From Candidatus Peregrinibacteria bacterium (GTDB lineage: Bacteria; Patescibacteriota; Gracilibacteria; UM-FILTER-43-11): 64,000 nucleotides of DNA. The DNA lies in assembly GCA_016934215.1 (NCBI GenBank), contig JAFGTE010000013.1:1-64000 (forward strand). Direction: 5' to 3'. How positions within the stretch are numbered: position 1 is the stretch's first letter; every line of letters begins with the position of its first letter. This document shows positions 9,366-19,125 of the stretch, piece by piece. Below the pieces are notes generated by a model. That model saw only the letters and a list, made by a program, of their open reading frames with translations, had not been told where the DNA came from and made no database searches. The translations under genes were made by a program, and so were the position numbers.

Positions 9366-9395
9366 TGGTCAGCCACTGATAAAATAAGCTAGAAT
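9366..9395 (+). promoter_or_regulatory. Promoter predicting a leaderless dtd mRNA
   Basis: TGGTCA (9366-9371), 18-bp spacer, TAGAAT (9390-9395). The ATG at 9402 lies 7 nt after the -10, where transcription itself should start. Confidence 0.5.
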
Positions 9396-9401
9396 GACGC
9401 C

Positions 9402-9848
9402 ATGAAAGCACTTATTCAAAGAAGCAAAGGAGCCAAAGTAAGCGTAGACGGTAAGACTATTGGTGAAATCGGTGACGGATTAGTGATTTTGCTGGGGGTA
9501 ACGCATAAAGACACTGAAAAGGACGTTGATTTTTTGGTGAATAAGATCGTCAATCTAAGGATTTTTCCGGGTAAAGGAGGCAGTTTTGACACTTCTGCTT
9601 TAGACGGGAAAAAAGAGATACTTGTGGTATCACAATTTACTTTATACGGAAGCTGCAAAAAAGGACGGCGCCCTGACTTCACTGAAGCGGCAGGGCCAGA
9701 ACAAGCGGAAACGTTGTATAAATTTTTTGTTCAAAAACTCCGTGAAGCAGGTCTGAAGGTGGCAACAGGCCAGTTTCAGGCTTATATGCAGGTCGATTTA
9801 AACAATGACGGGCCCGTAACGCTCGTGCTAGAATCAAAGGCGTCCTAA
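9402..9848 (+). CDS. dtd: D-aminoacyl-tRNA deacylase
   Basis: Hydrolyses D-amino acids wrongly attached to tRNA, a chirality proofreading step of translation in the cytoplasm. The product is 148 residues, the usual family length (~145). It carries the active-site motif SQFTLY at 77-82 and the cross-subunit Gly-cisPro motif NDGPVT at 135-140. There is no Shine-Dalgarno site; the -10 box directly before the ATG suggests a leaderless message. The SLH gene follows after 10 nt and may be co-transcribed. Confidence 0.95.
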   Translation: MKALIQRSKGAKVSVDGKTIGEIGDGLVILLGVTHKDTEKDVDFLVNKIVNLRIFPGKGGSFDTSALDGKKEILVVSQFTLYGSCKKGRRPDFTEAAGPEQAETLYKFFVQKLREAGLKVATGQFQAYMQVDLNNDGPVTLVLESKAS

Positions 9849-9858
9849 TTTTATAAAA

Positions 9859-11787
9859 ATGAAAAAACTCAGTTTTCTTCTGTTATTATTAATTTTTGGC
9901 GCACAAAGCGCTCTGGCTCTCACTCCAAGCTATTCAGATGTGCCTTCTGACGCCTGGTACAGGGGTTATGTAGAGCAATTACGTGATAACGGCATTGTGG
10001 ATGCCGGAGAATTTTACCGCCCCGCAGACAGCCTGAATCGGGCCGAGCTTACTAAAATGATCATCACGACGATAGACGGGCTAAAAAATTACACTCCCCC
10101 GCCCAACCCAACTTTTGATGACGTTCGCCCCGGAGAATGGTACACCAATTATATTGAAGCAGCGGCAACCCTTGGCATCGTTACCGGGTATAGTGATTCC
10201 CGCGGGAATCTGATCGGTATTTTTGGCCCCGGAAATATTGTTAATCGTGCGGCAGCCACAAAAATGCTGGTGGAAGCTTTTAACCTGGAAATGACCGAAG
10301 GAGGTGTCAAAACATATCCTGATATCAATGAGAGTGACTGGTTTTATGAATATGTGCTTATTGCCGGTCAGTATGGAATGGTTTCAGGCTATGATAATGG
10401 TTATTTTGGTCCTGCTGACCCAGTCACCCGGGCTCAGATCGCTAAAATGGTGGTTTTAGGGGCTCAGGCGGCTGGATTGATGGAAGTCATAAAGTCTGAG
10501 GATAAAGAAGCCCCTGAAGCAGTCCCTGAAGAAGAAATTTCAGAGGAAGAAACTCAGGAAGAAGCTGCTTCCAAACCGGTGGCAGTGGCCAATACGGCCA
10601 ATATTGAAGAAATTAATGTGCCTGCCGGCAATGACGAAGTTTTTGTGGCTAAATATAGTTTTCAGGCTAGTCTGGAAGAATTCAGAATTGAAACAGTGAC
10701 CGTGGTCAATGACATAACGGGCGACAAACTCGGTGATCAGCCGGAAGGCACCCCTGCCGTAAAAAATGTGATTCTCAAATTTCCTGATAAGAACGGTCTT
10801 TTAGTCACCAAATCCCAGTCTCTGGGCTCAGACGGCAAAGTCCGTTTCGCCAATCTGAGTTTTTACGCTCAGCGTAACACAGAAACTTTCTTTGAAATCT
10901 ATGCGGAGCTTAATAAGTTTTCTGACATCGGTGAAAGTCTGAGCGGCGAAGTCTTCCGCCTGGGCCTGCAAGATACGGGCAATGACCAAAATTCTTACCG
11001 GGCTGTCGGGGACGTGAGCGGTTATGTCATCGGCTTTGACACCAGCAGGCTCAGAATCAGCAACGCTAATGCCGCCCTCTTTACCGTCCGCAAATCCGTT
11101 CCGGTCTTCCGTATGAATGAGCTCAGTCAGAACATGTCAAACGGTGAAAATACGCTTATTTCTTTCACTATCCAGGCAGATCAGGCAGGTTCCATTGGAT
11201 TGGCCCGGCTGGTTCTTGAAGTGGGTGTTTTTGATGCTTCCGGTGCGGATCTGAGCCTGAGTAATTTTAAATTCTATCGCGGTTCCAGTTATCTTAATAA
11301 TGTGACCATTTATGATGGAACCGGTATGCAGGATTTGGGACTTGGTATGGGCGGAAGTCTTGTGGATGGCTTGTCTTATATTATTATTACTTTCGATCAG
11401 GAAGAAACCATCGGTGCGGGAAATACGAATACTTATTCACTCAAGGCAGGCGTCAGTAATTCGGACAGCAGTGACAGTGTGAATACCCGTATCGCTCAGG
11501 GGGACGAAGAAACCCCGCTTTCAGGTCTCACTTCCGTTAACCAGCCAAATACTGGTAAAATCTACGTAAACGGAAATCCGACCGCTGGAATTTTTACGGG
11601 CGTAAATGACTTTGCTCAAACACTTGGCACCGCTCATAATGTGATCTGGTCTGATAAGTCGGCCAAATCTCACTTTTATCCAACTGTTTCCGGTGGCGCT
11701 ATTACCAGCGATTCCGGCTCGGCTGACTGGACCAATGGTTACCAGCTGGATCTGACCGCCCTTGAAGATCAATTAATCGAAAAATAA
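9859..11787 (+). CDS. S-layer homology (SLH) surface protein
   Basis: The product has 642 residues. After a signal peptide (1-20) come three SLH modules at about 25-75, 83-145 and 150-205, recognisable by Y.DVP..WY and a fungal-type F.P...ltRAE..km pattern. A Glu-rich spacer (~212-235) follows, and then ~400 residues of beta-rich sequence without a recognised domain. SLH modules dock proteins onto secondary cell-wall polymers, so this is probably an S-layer or surface-attached protein. It lies 10 nt after dtd and one nucleotide before glyQS, so a shared transcript is likely although the functions are unrelated. Confidence 0.85.
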   Translation: MKKLSFLLLLLIFGAQSALALTPSYSDVPSDAWYRGYVEQLRDNGIVDAGEFYRPADSLNRAELTKMIITTIDGLKNYTPPPNPTFDDVRPGEWYTNYIEAAATLGIVTGYSDSRGNLIGIFGPGNIVNRAAATKMLVEAFNLEMTEGGVKTYPDINESDWFYEYVLIAGQYGMVSGYDNGYFGPADPVTRAQIAKMVVLGAQAAGLMEVIKSEDKEAPEAVPEEEISEEETQEEAASKPVAVANTANIEEINVPAGNDEVFVAKYSFQASLEEFRIETVTVVNDITGDKLGDQPEGTPAVKNVILKFPDKNGLLVTKSQSLGSDGKVRFANLSFYAQRNTETFFEIYAELNKFSDIGESLSGEVFRLGLQDTGNDQNSYRAVGDVSGYVIGFDTSRLRISNANAALFTVRKSVPVFRMNELSQNMSNGENTLISFTIQADQAGSIGLARLVLEVGVFDASGADLSLSNFKFYRGSSYLNNVTIYDGTGMQDLGLGMGGSLVDGLSYIIITFDQEETIGAGNTNTYSLKAGVSNSDSSDSVNTRIAQGDEETPLSGLTSVNQPNTGKIYVNGNPTAGIFTGVNDFAQTLGTAHNVIWSDKSAKSHFYPTVSGGAITSDSGSADWTNGYQLDLTALEDQLIEK

Positions 11788-11788
11788 G

Positions 11789-13162
11789 ATGCCTGATGAA
11801 AATCTGATGGAAAAAATCGTTTCTCTTTGTAAGCGCCGCGGCTTTGTGTTTCCGGGTTCTGAAATCTACGGCGGTCTGGCCAATACCTGGGATTACGGCC
11901 CTATAGGAACGGTTCTTAAAAAGAATATTCAGGATGCCTGGTGGAAGTTTTTTGTGACGAATCGTCTGGATATGGTGGGGCTCGATGCGGCCGTGCTGAT
12001 GAATCCCAAAGTCTGGAAAGCCAGCGGCCATGTGGACAGCTTTAACGATGCCCTGGTGGACTGTAAAAAATGCAAAGCCCGTCATCGCGCGGACCACCTG
12101 ATTGAAGATGCGCTTGATGATATAAAAGTGGAAGGTCTGGAGCCTGCCGATCTGGATAAACTGATTGAGAGCAATAAAATCAAATGTCCTGATTGCGGCG
12201 CGCACGATTTTACGAAGGCCCGGGTTTTTAATCTGCTTTTTCAAACCTACATCGGGCCCGTGGCAAAAGATTCTACTCCGGTTTATCTGCGAGGTGAACT
12301 CGCCCAGTCGATGTTTGTGGATTTTAAACTGATTCTGGATACCAGCCGCAAAAAAATCCCCTTTGGAATTGCGCAGGCGGGCAAATGTTTCCGGAATGAA
12401 ATCACGCCGGGAAATTTTATCTTCCGTACGATCGAATTCGATCTGATGGAATTCGAATGGTTTATCAAAGAAAAAGAATGGAAAGAGTGGTTTGATTACT
12501 GGCTGAAAGAAATGCACAAATGGCTGGACATTGTAGGTATTAACAGCAAAAAAACGCGCGTACGCGAACATACCAAAGATGAACTTTCGCATTATTCCAA
12601 ACGCACCGCCGATATTGAATATGAAACACCGTTTGGCTGGAAGGAACTTTACGGGATTGCCTACCGCACGGATTTTGATCTGAAGAATCATATTCAGAAA
12701 AGCGGTGAAAAGCTGGAATACTTTGATGCGGAAACCAATGAAAAATTTGTGCCGCATGTCATTGAACCGACCTTTGGCCTGACCCGATCGGTTCTGATGG
12801 TTCTGCTTTCAGCTTACGACGAAGAAGAAGTGGAAGGTGAAACACGTATTGTTCTTCGGTTAAACAAAAATATCGCCCCCTTTAAAGCGGCTGTGCTTCC
12901 TTTAATGGGCAAGCTCAATGATGAAGCCAGAAAAGTCTGGGAAAAACTGGCCCCTCATTTTCCCACCGACTTTGATATTACCGGTTCGATTGGCAAACGT
13001 TACCGCCGCCAGGATGAAATCGGTACGCCTTACTGTGTAACTTTTGACTTTGATAGCCTGGAAGACAAGGCCGTGACGGTCCGTGATCGGGATACGATGA
13101 AACAGGATCGGATCAAAATCGATGCACTGGAAAATTATCTCAGAAAAAAACTTATTTCTTAA
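11789..13162 (+). CDS. glyQS: Glycyl-tRNA synthetase, single-chain class II type
   Basis: Charges tRNA-Gly with glycine. The product is 457 residues and belongs to the homodimeric type rather than the alpha2beta2 GlyQ/GlyS type. The N-terminal signature is RRGFVFPGSEIYGG. Two Cys pairs, CKKC (~90) and CPDC (~132), resemble a zinc-binding insertion. Class II motif 2 (CFRNEI, ~197) and motif 3 (FGLTRSV, ~326) are present, and an anticodon-binding domain forms the last ~100 residues. Only one nucleotide separates it from the SLH gene stop. Confidence 0.95.
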   Translation: MPDENLMEKIVSLCKRRGFVFPGSEIYGGLANTWDYGPIGTVLKKNIQDAWWKFFVTNRLDMVGLDAAVLMNPKVWKASGHVDSFNDALVDCKKCKARHRADHLIEDALDDIKVEGLEPADLDKLIESNKIKCPDCGAHDFTKARVFNLLFQTYIGPVAKDSTPVYLRGELAQSMFVDFKLILDTSRKKIPFGIAQAGKCFRNEITPGNFIFRTIEFDLMEFEWFIKEKEWKEWFDYWLKEMHKWLDIVGINSKKTRVREHTKDELSHYSKRTADIEYETPFGWKELYGIAYRTDFDLKNHIQKSGEKLEYFDAETNEKFVPHVIEPTFGLTRSVLMVLLSAYDEEEVEGETRIVLRLNKNIAPFKAAVLPLMGKLNDEARKVWEKLAPHFPTDFDITGSIGKRYRRQDEIGTPYCVTFDFDSLEDKAVTVRDRDTMKQDRIKIDALENYLRKKLIS

Positions 13163-13172
13163 TTATTTATTT

Positions 13173-13415
13173 ATGAAAAACCTGTCAAAACTGTTTATTA
13201 CAGCGATCAGCTTTGCCCTTCTTGCAGGCTGCAATCTGAGTAAAAGTGAGCCCGTAGCTCCAATGCCGCCCACTACGCCTGCCACCACTAAAACGGAGGT
13301 GGAAGTGACTGAACCCGTCGACGTGGAAGTTCTGGATGAAGAAGTAGAAACGATGATGGACGAAGAAGCTGCCATTGACGCCGAACTTGATACTCTGGAA
13401 GCAGAAGAACTTTAA
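13173..13415 (+). CDS. Small acidic lipoprotein
   Basis: The product is 80 residues from the ATG at 13173. A signal peptide ends in the lipobox LLAGC at residues 16-20. The mature part is Pro/Thr-rich and then strongly acidic. No known domain. An earlier in-frame start at 13122 would overlap glyQS and bury the signal peptide, so it was not used. It follows glyQS closely. Confidence 0.65.
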   Translation: MKNLSKLFITAISFALLAGCNLSKSEPVAPMPPTTPATTKTEVEVTEPVDVEVLDEEVETMMDEEAAIDAELDTLEAEEL

Positions 13416-13482
13416 CGAAAGAAAATAGATGCTGTCTGCGTATTAGCAGATGTAAAGCAATTATTTTTTAACTTTTGCGATC

Positions 13483-14052
13483 ATGAAAACTAAATTACTT
13501 GCACTGGCATTAGCGCTTACTTTTGTTATGCCGGTAACTGCTTTGGCTGAAGATGCTCCTGCAGCTACTGATCCGGTGGATGAAATCCGTGCGGAAATTC
13601 AGGAGCTCAGAAATTACCTGACAGAATTGCGGGAACAGGTACAGAATGGTGAACTCACCAAAGAGGAAGCCAAAGAAGCCTGGAAAACCACCCTCGCTGA
13701 AATTCGTGAAAAAAAAGAGGCACTGTTTCAGGATATGATGGATAAAGCTGAACAGAAATATGAAAATCTGGCTGAAAATAATCCCGAATTGGCCGAAGCG
13801 ATTCGCAACCGCTTTGAAGGTTTTACAGCGGCCCGCACAGAACGTCATGAACGTTTTAAGGAATTACGGGAATCTTTTGATAACGGTGAAATGGATCGGG
13901 GCCAGTACAGGCTTGGCATCAGAGAAGCTCATCAGGAATTTAAAGCCAAAAGACTGGAACATAAAGAACAGTTCCGAAGCTTTATTCAGGACAGACGTGA
14001 ACAACTCCGCGAAAGACGGGGTATGGATGATTCAGAAGAAACGGGAGAATAA
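13483..14052 (+). CDS. Exported charged coiled-coil protein
   Basis: The product has 189 residues, with a signal peptide cleaved near ALA-E at 20-23. The rest is almost wholly helical and very rich in Glu, Arg and Lys. It resembles in character the periplasmic Spy/heavy-metal-resistance helical proteins, without a firm match. The upstream gap holds a small hairpin, TCTGC-GTATTA-GCAGA (~13435-13450). A terminator follows. Confidence 0.6.
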   Translation: MKTKLLALALALTFVMPVTALAEDAPAATDPVDEIRAEIQELRNYLTELREQVQNGELTKEEAKEAWKTTLAEIREKKEALFQDMMDKAEQKYENLAENNPELAEAIRNRFEGFTAARTERHERFKELRESFDNGEMDRGQYRLGIREAHQEFKAKRLEHKEQFRSFIQDRREQLRERRGMDDSEETGE

Positions 14053-14069
14053 TTATTTTTTTATTAAAG

Positions 14070-14104
14070 AAGGCCCATGGGAGTCGCTTCCGTGGGTCTT
14101 TTTT
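14070..14104 (+). terminator. Terminator
   Basis: Stem GGCCCATGG/CCGTGGGTC (with G-U pairs), 14072-14080 with 14090-14098, then six T. Its T run touches the stop of the convergent gene at 14104. Confidence 0.75.
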
Positions 14105-14475
14105 CAATCCCGGCTGCTGAAATAAAACTCAATTAAAAGCACGATTGCCAAGAGTAAAATGCCATCCCACCAGGTGAGCACACGGAGGCGCTGGAAGGCC
14201 AGGCCTATAATGATCATGGCAGAAAGTAAAATTCCCTGACGCAGGGAGGTATTCAGATGAACATTGTAAATTTCTTTCTTGTTAACCCACACCCTCAGAA
14301 AATAAAAAAGCATGACAAAGGTGCCGGCCAGAGCGATGAACAGACTTGAATAAAAAAGCGATAAGGCGAGTACCGGCTGAGAAAAAGGACTTAATTTATA
14401 AAGCACCACAAACCAGGAAGCCCAGCTTAAAAAGGTAGCAATCAGAATGGCGGTAATGTAGGTGCTGTGAATCAT
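14104..14475 (-). CDS. Small four-helix membrane protein
   Basis: The product has 123 residues with four hydrophobic segments (about 5-27, 33-62, 80-95, 102-119) separated by short basic loops. No recognised family. It is transcribed divergently from the SLH-RlpA-CAP gene and converges with the coiled-coil gene. Confidence 0.6.
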   Translation of the reverse strand: MIHSTYITAILIATFLSWASWFVVLYKLSPFSQPVLALSLFYSSLFIALAGTFVMLFYFLRVWVNKKEIYNVHLNTSLRQGILLSAMIIIGLAFQRLRVLTWWDGILLLAIVLLIEFYFSSRD

Positions 14476-14516
14476 CTTTTATAATTTACATCAAGTATCC
14501 CCTTTTGTGAATTTTT

Positions 14517-14525
14517 TGGTATAAT
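14517..14525 (+). promoter_or_regulatory. Extended -10 promoter of the SLH-RlpA-CAP gene
   Basis: TGG followed by TATAAT (14520-14525), with no good -35. The downstream context TATAATGCTTTC resembles the boxes at 9345 and 49010. The message leader would be only about 14 nt. Confidence 0.5.
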
Positions 14526-14546
14526 GCTTTCGATCTAAAATGAATC

Positions 14547-17297
14547 ATGAAAAAAATCACCGCCATCTCTTTTTTTGTTGCCGCTTTTCTGACACTCAAT
14601 CAACCGGCTCTGGCTATATTTACGGATGTAGCCACGAATTACAAATACTATGATGCTATTACCTATCTACAAGATTCTGGCACCATTGAGGGCTACGAAG
14701 ACGGCAGTTACCGGCCGGATGCCACGGTCAATCGGGCAGAAGCCCTGAAAATCATTCTGCTGGGTTCTGATGTACTGGTTCCGGAAATTGCCGAACAGGA
14801 TATTTTTCCGGACGTCCCTTACGGCACCTGGTATGGAAAATATGTGGCTAAAGCCAAAAATCTGGGCATTGTTCACGGAGATGACGACAGCGGCCTGTTC
14901 CGTCCCGGCGACACCATCAACCTGGCGGAAATTGTGAAAATTTTACTGGAAACCAATAACATTGAACCGATTTACGAAATGAGCCGAAGGCCGTACGCCG
15001 ATGTGCCTACGGAGGAATGGTTTGCTCCTTATTTTGCCTATGCCGATTCCGTTCATCTTCTGGAAGAAGATGAAAACTACAATGTTTTTCCGGCCACCGA
15101 GGTAACGCGCGGTTTGATGGCACAACTGATGTACCAATTACACCTGAAACCGGAAGGATATCAGGAAGGCAAAGCCACTTTTTACGGTTCGGCTTTTCAC
15201 GGGAAAGGTACGGCCAGCGGTGAAGTGTTTGATGCCTCCCTTTTTACAGCGGCTCACCGCACACTCCCCTTCGGCACCTGGCTTCGCGTGAAAAACCTGG
15301 CCAACGGTCTTGAGACTTATGTGCGTGTCAATGATCGCGGGCCTTATGGCGACGACAGCCGGATTATCGATCTTTCCAAGGCCGCTTTTGAATCCATCGC
15401 CTCCCTTGGAAGCGGTATCATCAATGTTTCTATCACGCCGGTGAGCGGACCACCGGGCGGTATTATTGATTCGGATAGTCAGGCACTTTGCCCCGGAATT
15501 CCAACGCTTGACTACTACTCCGGAAACATCTTTGAAAACATCACACTGAATACCTCACTGGCAAATGTCTACCTGGCCGATGAGGTATTTTTTGTCGAAG
15601 GGAAGTCAGCCAGCTCGGAAAAAACAGTCAGTGCTTTTTTAGCAGATGACAGCGAATCTCAGTTTCCTTTTTACACGGAGCGGAGCAGTGATGGTTCTTT
15701 CAGTATCCCTGTGTACTTTCCGCAAACCGGTGATTACAGCTTCGGTGTGCTTCCCGGTGAATCAGGTTCCAGCATTGTCGAGACCATTTCGGTGCTTCCA
15801 AGCAGTTGTTTAACACAATCTGAAAATAACGATCTGCCCACCCCTACAGACCTTAAGCTGAGTATCGATCAGGGCGATCTGGTAGTTCGCTGGACTCAGA
15901 ATGCCAGTCACAATGTGAGCCGTGTTCGCTTCACACAAGGGGCCAGGCAAAAAGAATATTTTTTACGCGGCAAAACTGAGCTCATTCCCCACTACCGTCA
16001 TTTTGAAGGCTGGCAGGCAGGCACTGTTGATGTGCAGGTACGCAGCGGCACTCTGACCGGTCATTCTTTCCTGGAAGATGGCTCGATCCAGTGGAGCCCT
16101 CCGGTTAGTTACACTTTTAACGCCGACACGCATCATCAATATATCGTGGAACCTGAGAGCGTGGGTGTGATCGATTTACCGAATGTTCTGAAATCGGGCA
16201 GTTCGCTCACCTTAAAGGTGGACCCGAAAGTAAATTTGGCTGCAACCGGTTACGTCATTCTGCCAAGCGGACAGGTCGAAGATATTCCGCTCGCCAGCCC
16301 CACGCATACCCCAACCACCGGCAATTATGATACGAAAGTCTTTCCTTCTTCAGCCAGTGACGTGCGTCTTACTTACCGACCTCTTCTTGCCCGTATTCAC
16401 TTTTTTGAAATCAACGATGAACAGGGAATCGCGGCTGTTAATATTCCTGTTTATCCTGAGGGTATTTACCCCCTGCTTCCTAACCCTTCCGATCTGGCAT
16501 CTTTGAAAAGGATTGATTTGGGTTCTGATTTTTCCGCCATCGGGAATGAAATGCTCAGGCTGGTGAACGCAGATCGGGCTGCTTACGGACTTCCCCCTCT
16601 TAACCTGAATGACGGCCTGACAAAACTGGCTCAGGCCCGAAGCGATGACATGGCAACGCGCGATTATTTCGGGCACTGGAATCCGGAAGGGATGACGGCC
16701 AATGACCTTCGTAAGAATTACGCCATTCAACCCTTCGTTTCTGAAAATATTGCCCGGGATGTTTCAGCCCCTTTAGCAGAATACGGTCTGATGCGCAGTG
16801 CCACCCATCGAAGCAATATTTTAAATCCTGAATGGCAGCGTATCGGGTTAGGTGTTTCAGATGATGAAAACGGCACACTCTTTGTGCAGATTTTTTCTGA
16901 TAACCCCATTTATTTAAGTGATGTGGCAGGTCTGCGCACCGAAATCGTGTCCGCCTTAAATGCCAACCGAAATATGGCGATCAGTCTCAATGAAAATCTC
17001 AACTCGCTTTCCCAATCCTGGGCGGATAAATGGGTGTCTGAAAAATGGTGTGATATAAAAGATGATTCCTGTAATCCACTCACTGCCCCGGGAAGTACTT
17101 TCACGAGCACACTTCAGGAGAATGGAATAGTTGTTTCACTGGGGGCTTATTATCGCGGCGATAGCAGTTTTGACAGTGCCAAAGACGCGATCGCTGAAAA
17201 CGCCGGCCTGCTGGATCCGCGCTGGAAGAAAATCGGCCTGGGCATTCATCAGGACAATCTTGGACTGATTCACTTAGTAGTGGCTTACACCGAATAA
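14547..17297 (+). CDS. SLH-RlpA-CAP multidomain exported protein
   Basis: The product has 916 residues. A signal peptide (1-23) is followed by three SLH modules (~25-200). An RlpA-like double-psi barrel (~208-300) carries the family sequences ATFYGSAFHGKGTASGE and VRVNDRGP, with the Asp of NDRGP. A ~350-residue beta-rich middle follows. A CAP/SCP domain (~665-790) has LVNADRAAYGLPPL, GHWNPEG and SENIA. The last ~120 residues look like a second, degenerate CAP copy. RlpA domains of other bacteria cleave or bind stripped peptidoglycan; CAP domains are extracellular and functionally diverse. A wall-anchored peptidoglycan-modifying protein is the best guess. It converges with ndk 12 nt away. Confidence 0.85.
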   Translation: MKKITAISFFVAAFLTLNQPALAIFTDVATNYKYYDAITYLQDSGTIEGYEDGSYRPDATVNRAEALKIILLGSDVLVPEIAEQDIFPDVPYGTWYGKYVAKAKNLGIVHGDDDSGLFRPGDTINLAEIVKILLETNNIEPIYEMSRRPYADVPTEEWFAPYFAYADSVHLLEEDENYNVFPATEVTRGLMAQLMYQLHLKPEGYQEGKATFYGSAFHGKGTASGEVFDASLFTAAHRTLPFGTWLRVKNLANGLETYVRVNDRGPYGDDSRIIDLSKAAFESIASLGSGIINVSITPVSGPPGGIIDSDSQALCPGIPTLDYYSGNIFENITLNTSLANVYLADEVFFVEGKSASSEKTVSAFLADDSESQFPFYTERSSDGSFSIPVYFPQTGDYSFGVLPGESGSSIVETISVLPSSCLTQSENNDLPTPTDLKLSIDQGDLVVRWTQNASHNVSRVRFTQGARQKEYFLRGKTELIPHYRHFEGWQAGTVDVQVRSGTLTGHSFLEDGSIQWSPPVSYTFNADTHHQYIVEPESVGVIDLPNVLKSGSSLTLKVDPKVNLAATGYVILPSGQVEDIPLASPTHTPTTGNYDTKVFPSSASDVRLTYRPLLARIHFFEINDEQGIAAVNIPVYPEGIYPLLPNPSDLASLKRIDLGSDFSAIGNEMLRLVNADRAAYGLPPLNLNDGLTKLAQARSDDMATRDYFGHWNPEGMTANDLRKNYAIQPFVSENIARDVSAPLAEYGLMRSATHRSNILNPEWQRIGLGVSDDENGTLFVQIFSDNPIYLSDVAGLRTEIVSALNANRNMAISLNENLNSLSQSWADKWVSEKWCDIKDDSCNPLTAPGSTFTSTLQENGIVVSLGAYYRGDSSFDSAKDAIAENAGLLDPRWKKIGLGIHQDNLGLIHLVVAYTE

Positions 17298-17309
17298 CCC
17301 CTGAAATCT

Positions 17310-17771
17310 TTAAGCCTCGCCTTCTGCATAAAGATACTCTTCTGCCATCATATCCCATTTAAAGAGTTCCTCTTTTTTGAAGAACCGCTTTACTTCTTTT
17401 TCAGCGGTTTCTTTGCTGTCGGAAGCATGCACAATATTGGACTGCATACTGATGGCAAGATCGCCACGGACAGTGCCGGCAGCGGCTTTCCGGGCGTTGG
17501 TCACGCCGCAAAGAGTACGAACCGTTTCGACACACTGCGCCCCTTCCCAAACCTGAATAATTACAGGGGCGGACATCATGAATTTTTTGATTCCGGGAAA
17601 GAATGGTTTATCAGCCAAATGAGCGTAATGCTCATTTAGTACTTCATCGCTGAGTTTTACCATTTTATTTGCCACCAATTTGAGCCCCTTCTTTTCAAAA
17701 CGGGAGGTTACCTCCCCCACGAGTCCGCGTTGCAGAGCATCCGGTTTAATAATGATTAGAGTGCGTTCCAT
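17310..17771 (-). CDS. ndk: Nucleoside diphosphate kinase
   Basis: Transfers the gamma phosphate from ATP to other nucleoside diphosphates to balance NTP pools. The product is 153 residues, with TLIIIKPDA at the N-terminus and the phospho-histidine loop NIVHASDS, placing the active-site His at 115. Length is slightly above the usual 140-150. It lies 24 nt after the M16 peptidase gene on the same strand and may be co-transcribed with it. Confidence 0.97.
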   Translation of the reverse strand: MERTLIIIKPDALQRGLVGEVTSRFEKKGLKLVANKMVKLSDEVLNEHYAHLADKPFFPGIKKFMMSAPVIIQVWEGAQCVETVRTLCGVTNARKAAAGTVRGDLAISMQSNIVHASDSKETAEKEVKRFFKKEELFKWDMMAEEYLYAEGEA

Positions 17772-17795
17772 AAGAATAATAGTAAATAGTAAGCC

Positions 17796-19064
17796 TTAGC
17801 TATAGTGTAGCAGATTTTCAAAATGATCCTGATCTTCATAGGGGCCGATCATGGCCATTTTTAATTTATCTTCTTTAAACAGGTCTGAAGCAACCCGTTT
17901 GATGTCGGCTGCCGTGACCGCATCGATTCGTTTTAAAATGTTATCCACGGTTCGGACATCCGGATAAAGCAAGGCCTGTTTGCCCATCATATGAGCGTAT
18001 TCTTCAGAATCTTCCAGGCGCAGAATAATTTTTCCTTTCATGAATTCCTTTCCCTTTTTTAATTCCGCTTCACTGACTTCTTTTTCGGTAATGAGCCTGT
18101 ATTCATGCAGAATGGCTTCAATGGCCATGTCTACACGGGTCAGATCAACCCCGGCTGACGTGGTGATCGCACCGACATCCGTGTAGTCGTCCGTGCCGGT
18201 TCGGATGTAATAACACAGACTCTTTTTTTCGCGCACATGCAAAAACATGCGCGAGCTCATGTTTCCGCCAAGAATAACACTGAGAAGTTTTTCGGCATAT
18301 TCATCGTTGTGACGGGCAGGAAGTCCCGGAAATCCAATGATGATATGTCCCTGCTCGGTCTTTTTGTGCTGCATGATGATTTTTTTCCCGGACGGAATTT
18401 CCTGATAAGGCTGAAAGTTAATCGCCCGTTTAACGGCCGGCATGGGAAAATATTTTTCAATGAGTTTCATCACCTCATTTTCATCATATTTTCCCGAAAC
18501 GCTGATGACCGTGTTCTCAGGGGTATAGAGGTCATTTTTGTACTTAACAAACTGATCCCGCTGAAGTGCTTTAATTATTTTCTTGGTACCGATCTGATCC
18601 CAGCCCATCGGCTGATCGCCAAAAAGCAGACGTTCAAAATCCCAGCCGACCTGATACATGGGGGTATCCTGATACATATTGTATTCCTCCAGAATCACAT
18701 TTCTTTCTTTTTCGACTTCTTCGGGAAGAAAGGTAGCCCCTGTCATCATGTCACCGATGACATCAAAAGCAATCTCTTTTTGGTGCGCGGCCAGTTTTAC
18801 GTAATAACCGGCGTATTCTTTGCCCGTAAACGCATTGAAATCACCCCCCACACTGTCGATGGCGGATGAAACCTCAGCCGCATTTTTATAGCGCTGAGCC
18901 CCCTTAAAGAACATGTGTTCCAGATAATGCGAAATACCGTTGATCTCTTTTGTTTCGTAACGCGAACCGGCTCCCACCAGACAGAGGACCGTACAGGATT
19001 TGGTGCCTTCAATGGGCTGCATGATGATTTTCAGGCCGTTTGGAAGGGTGGTGAGTTTGTGCAT
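17796..19064 (-). CDS. M16 family zinc peptidase (processing-peptidase-like)
   Basis: The product has 422 residues. The inverted zinc motif HYLEH is at 46-50, with the distal ligand in ILEEY around 124-128 and the usual downstream Arg/Tyr region (~290). This is the length of a single M16B subunit like PqqL/YmxG or mitochondrial processing peptidase beta. It has no signal peptide, so it is probably cytoplasmic. It sits directly upstream of ndk. Substrate unknown. Confidence 0.9.
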   Translation of the reverse strand: MHKLTTLPNGLKIIMQPIEGTKSCTVLCLVGAGSRYETKEINGISHYLEHMFFKGAQRYKNAAEVSSAIDSVGGDFNAFTGKEYAGYYVKLAAHQKEIAFDVIGDMMTGATFLPEEVEKERNVILEEYNMYQDTPMYQVGWDFERLLFGDQPMGWDQIGTKKIIKALQRDQFVKYKNDLYTPENTVISVSGKYDENEVMKLIEKYFPMPAVKRAINFQPYQEIPSGKKIIMQHKKTEQGHIIIGFPGLPARHNDEYAEKLLSVILGGNMSSRMFLHVREKKSLCYYIRTGTDDYTDVGAITTSAGVDLTRVDMAIEAILHEYRLITEKEVSEAELKKGKEFMKGKIILRLEDSEEYAHMMGKQALLYPDVRTVDNILKRIDAVTAADIKRVASDLFKEDKLKMAMIGPYEDQDHFENLLHYS

Positions 19065-19125
19065 TTTTGACTTTTAGATTGCAAAAGGGAGTTTACCGAA
19101 AAAGACTGCAAGATACAAGGCAGGC

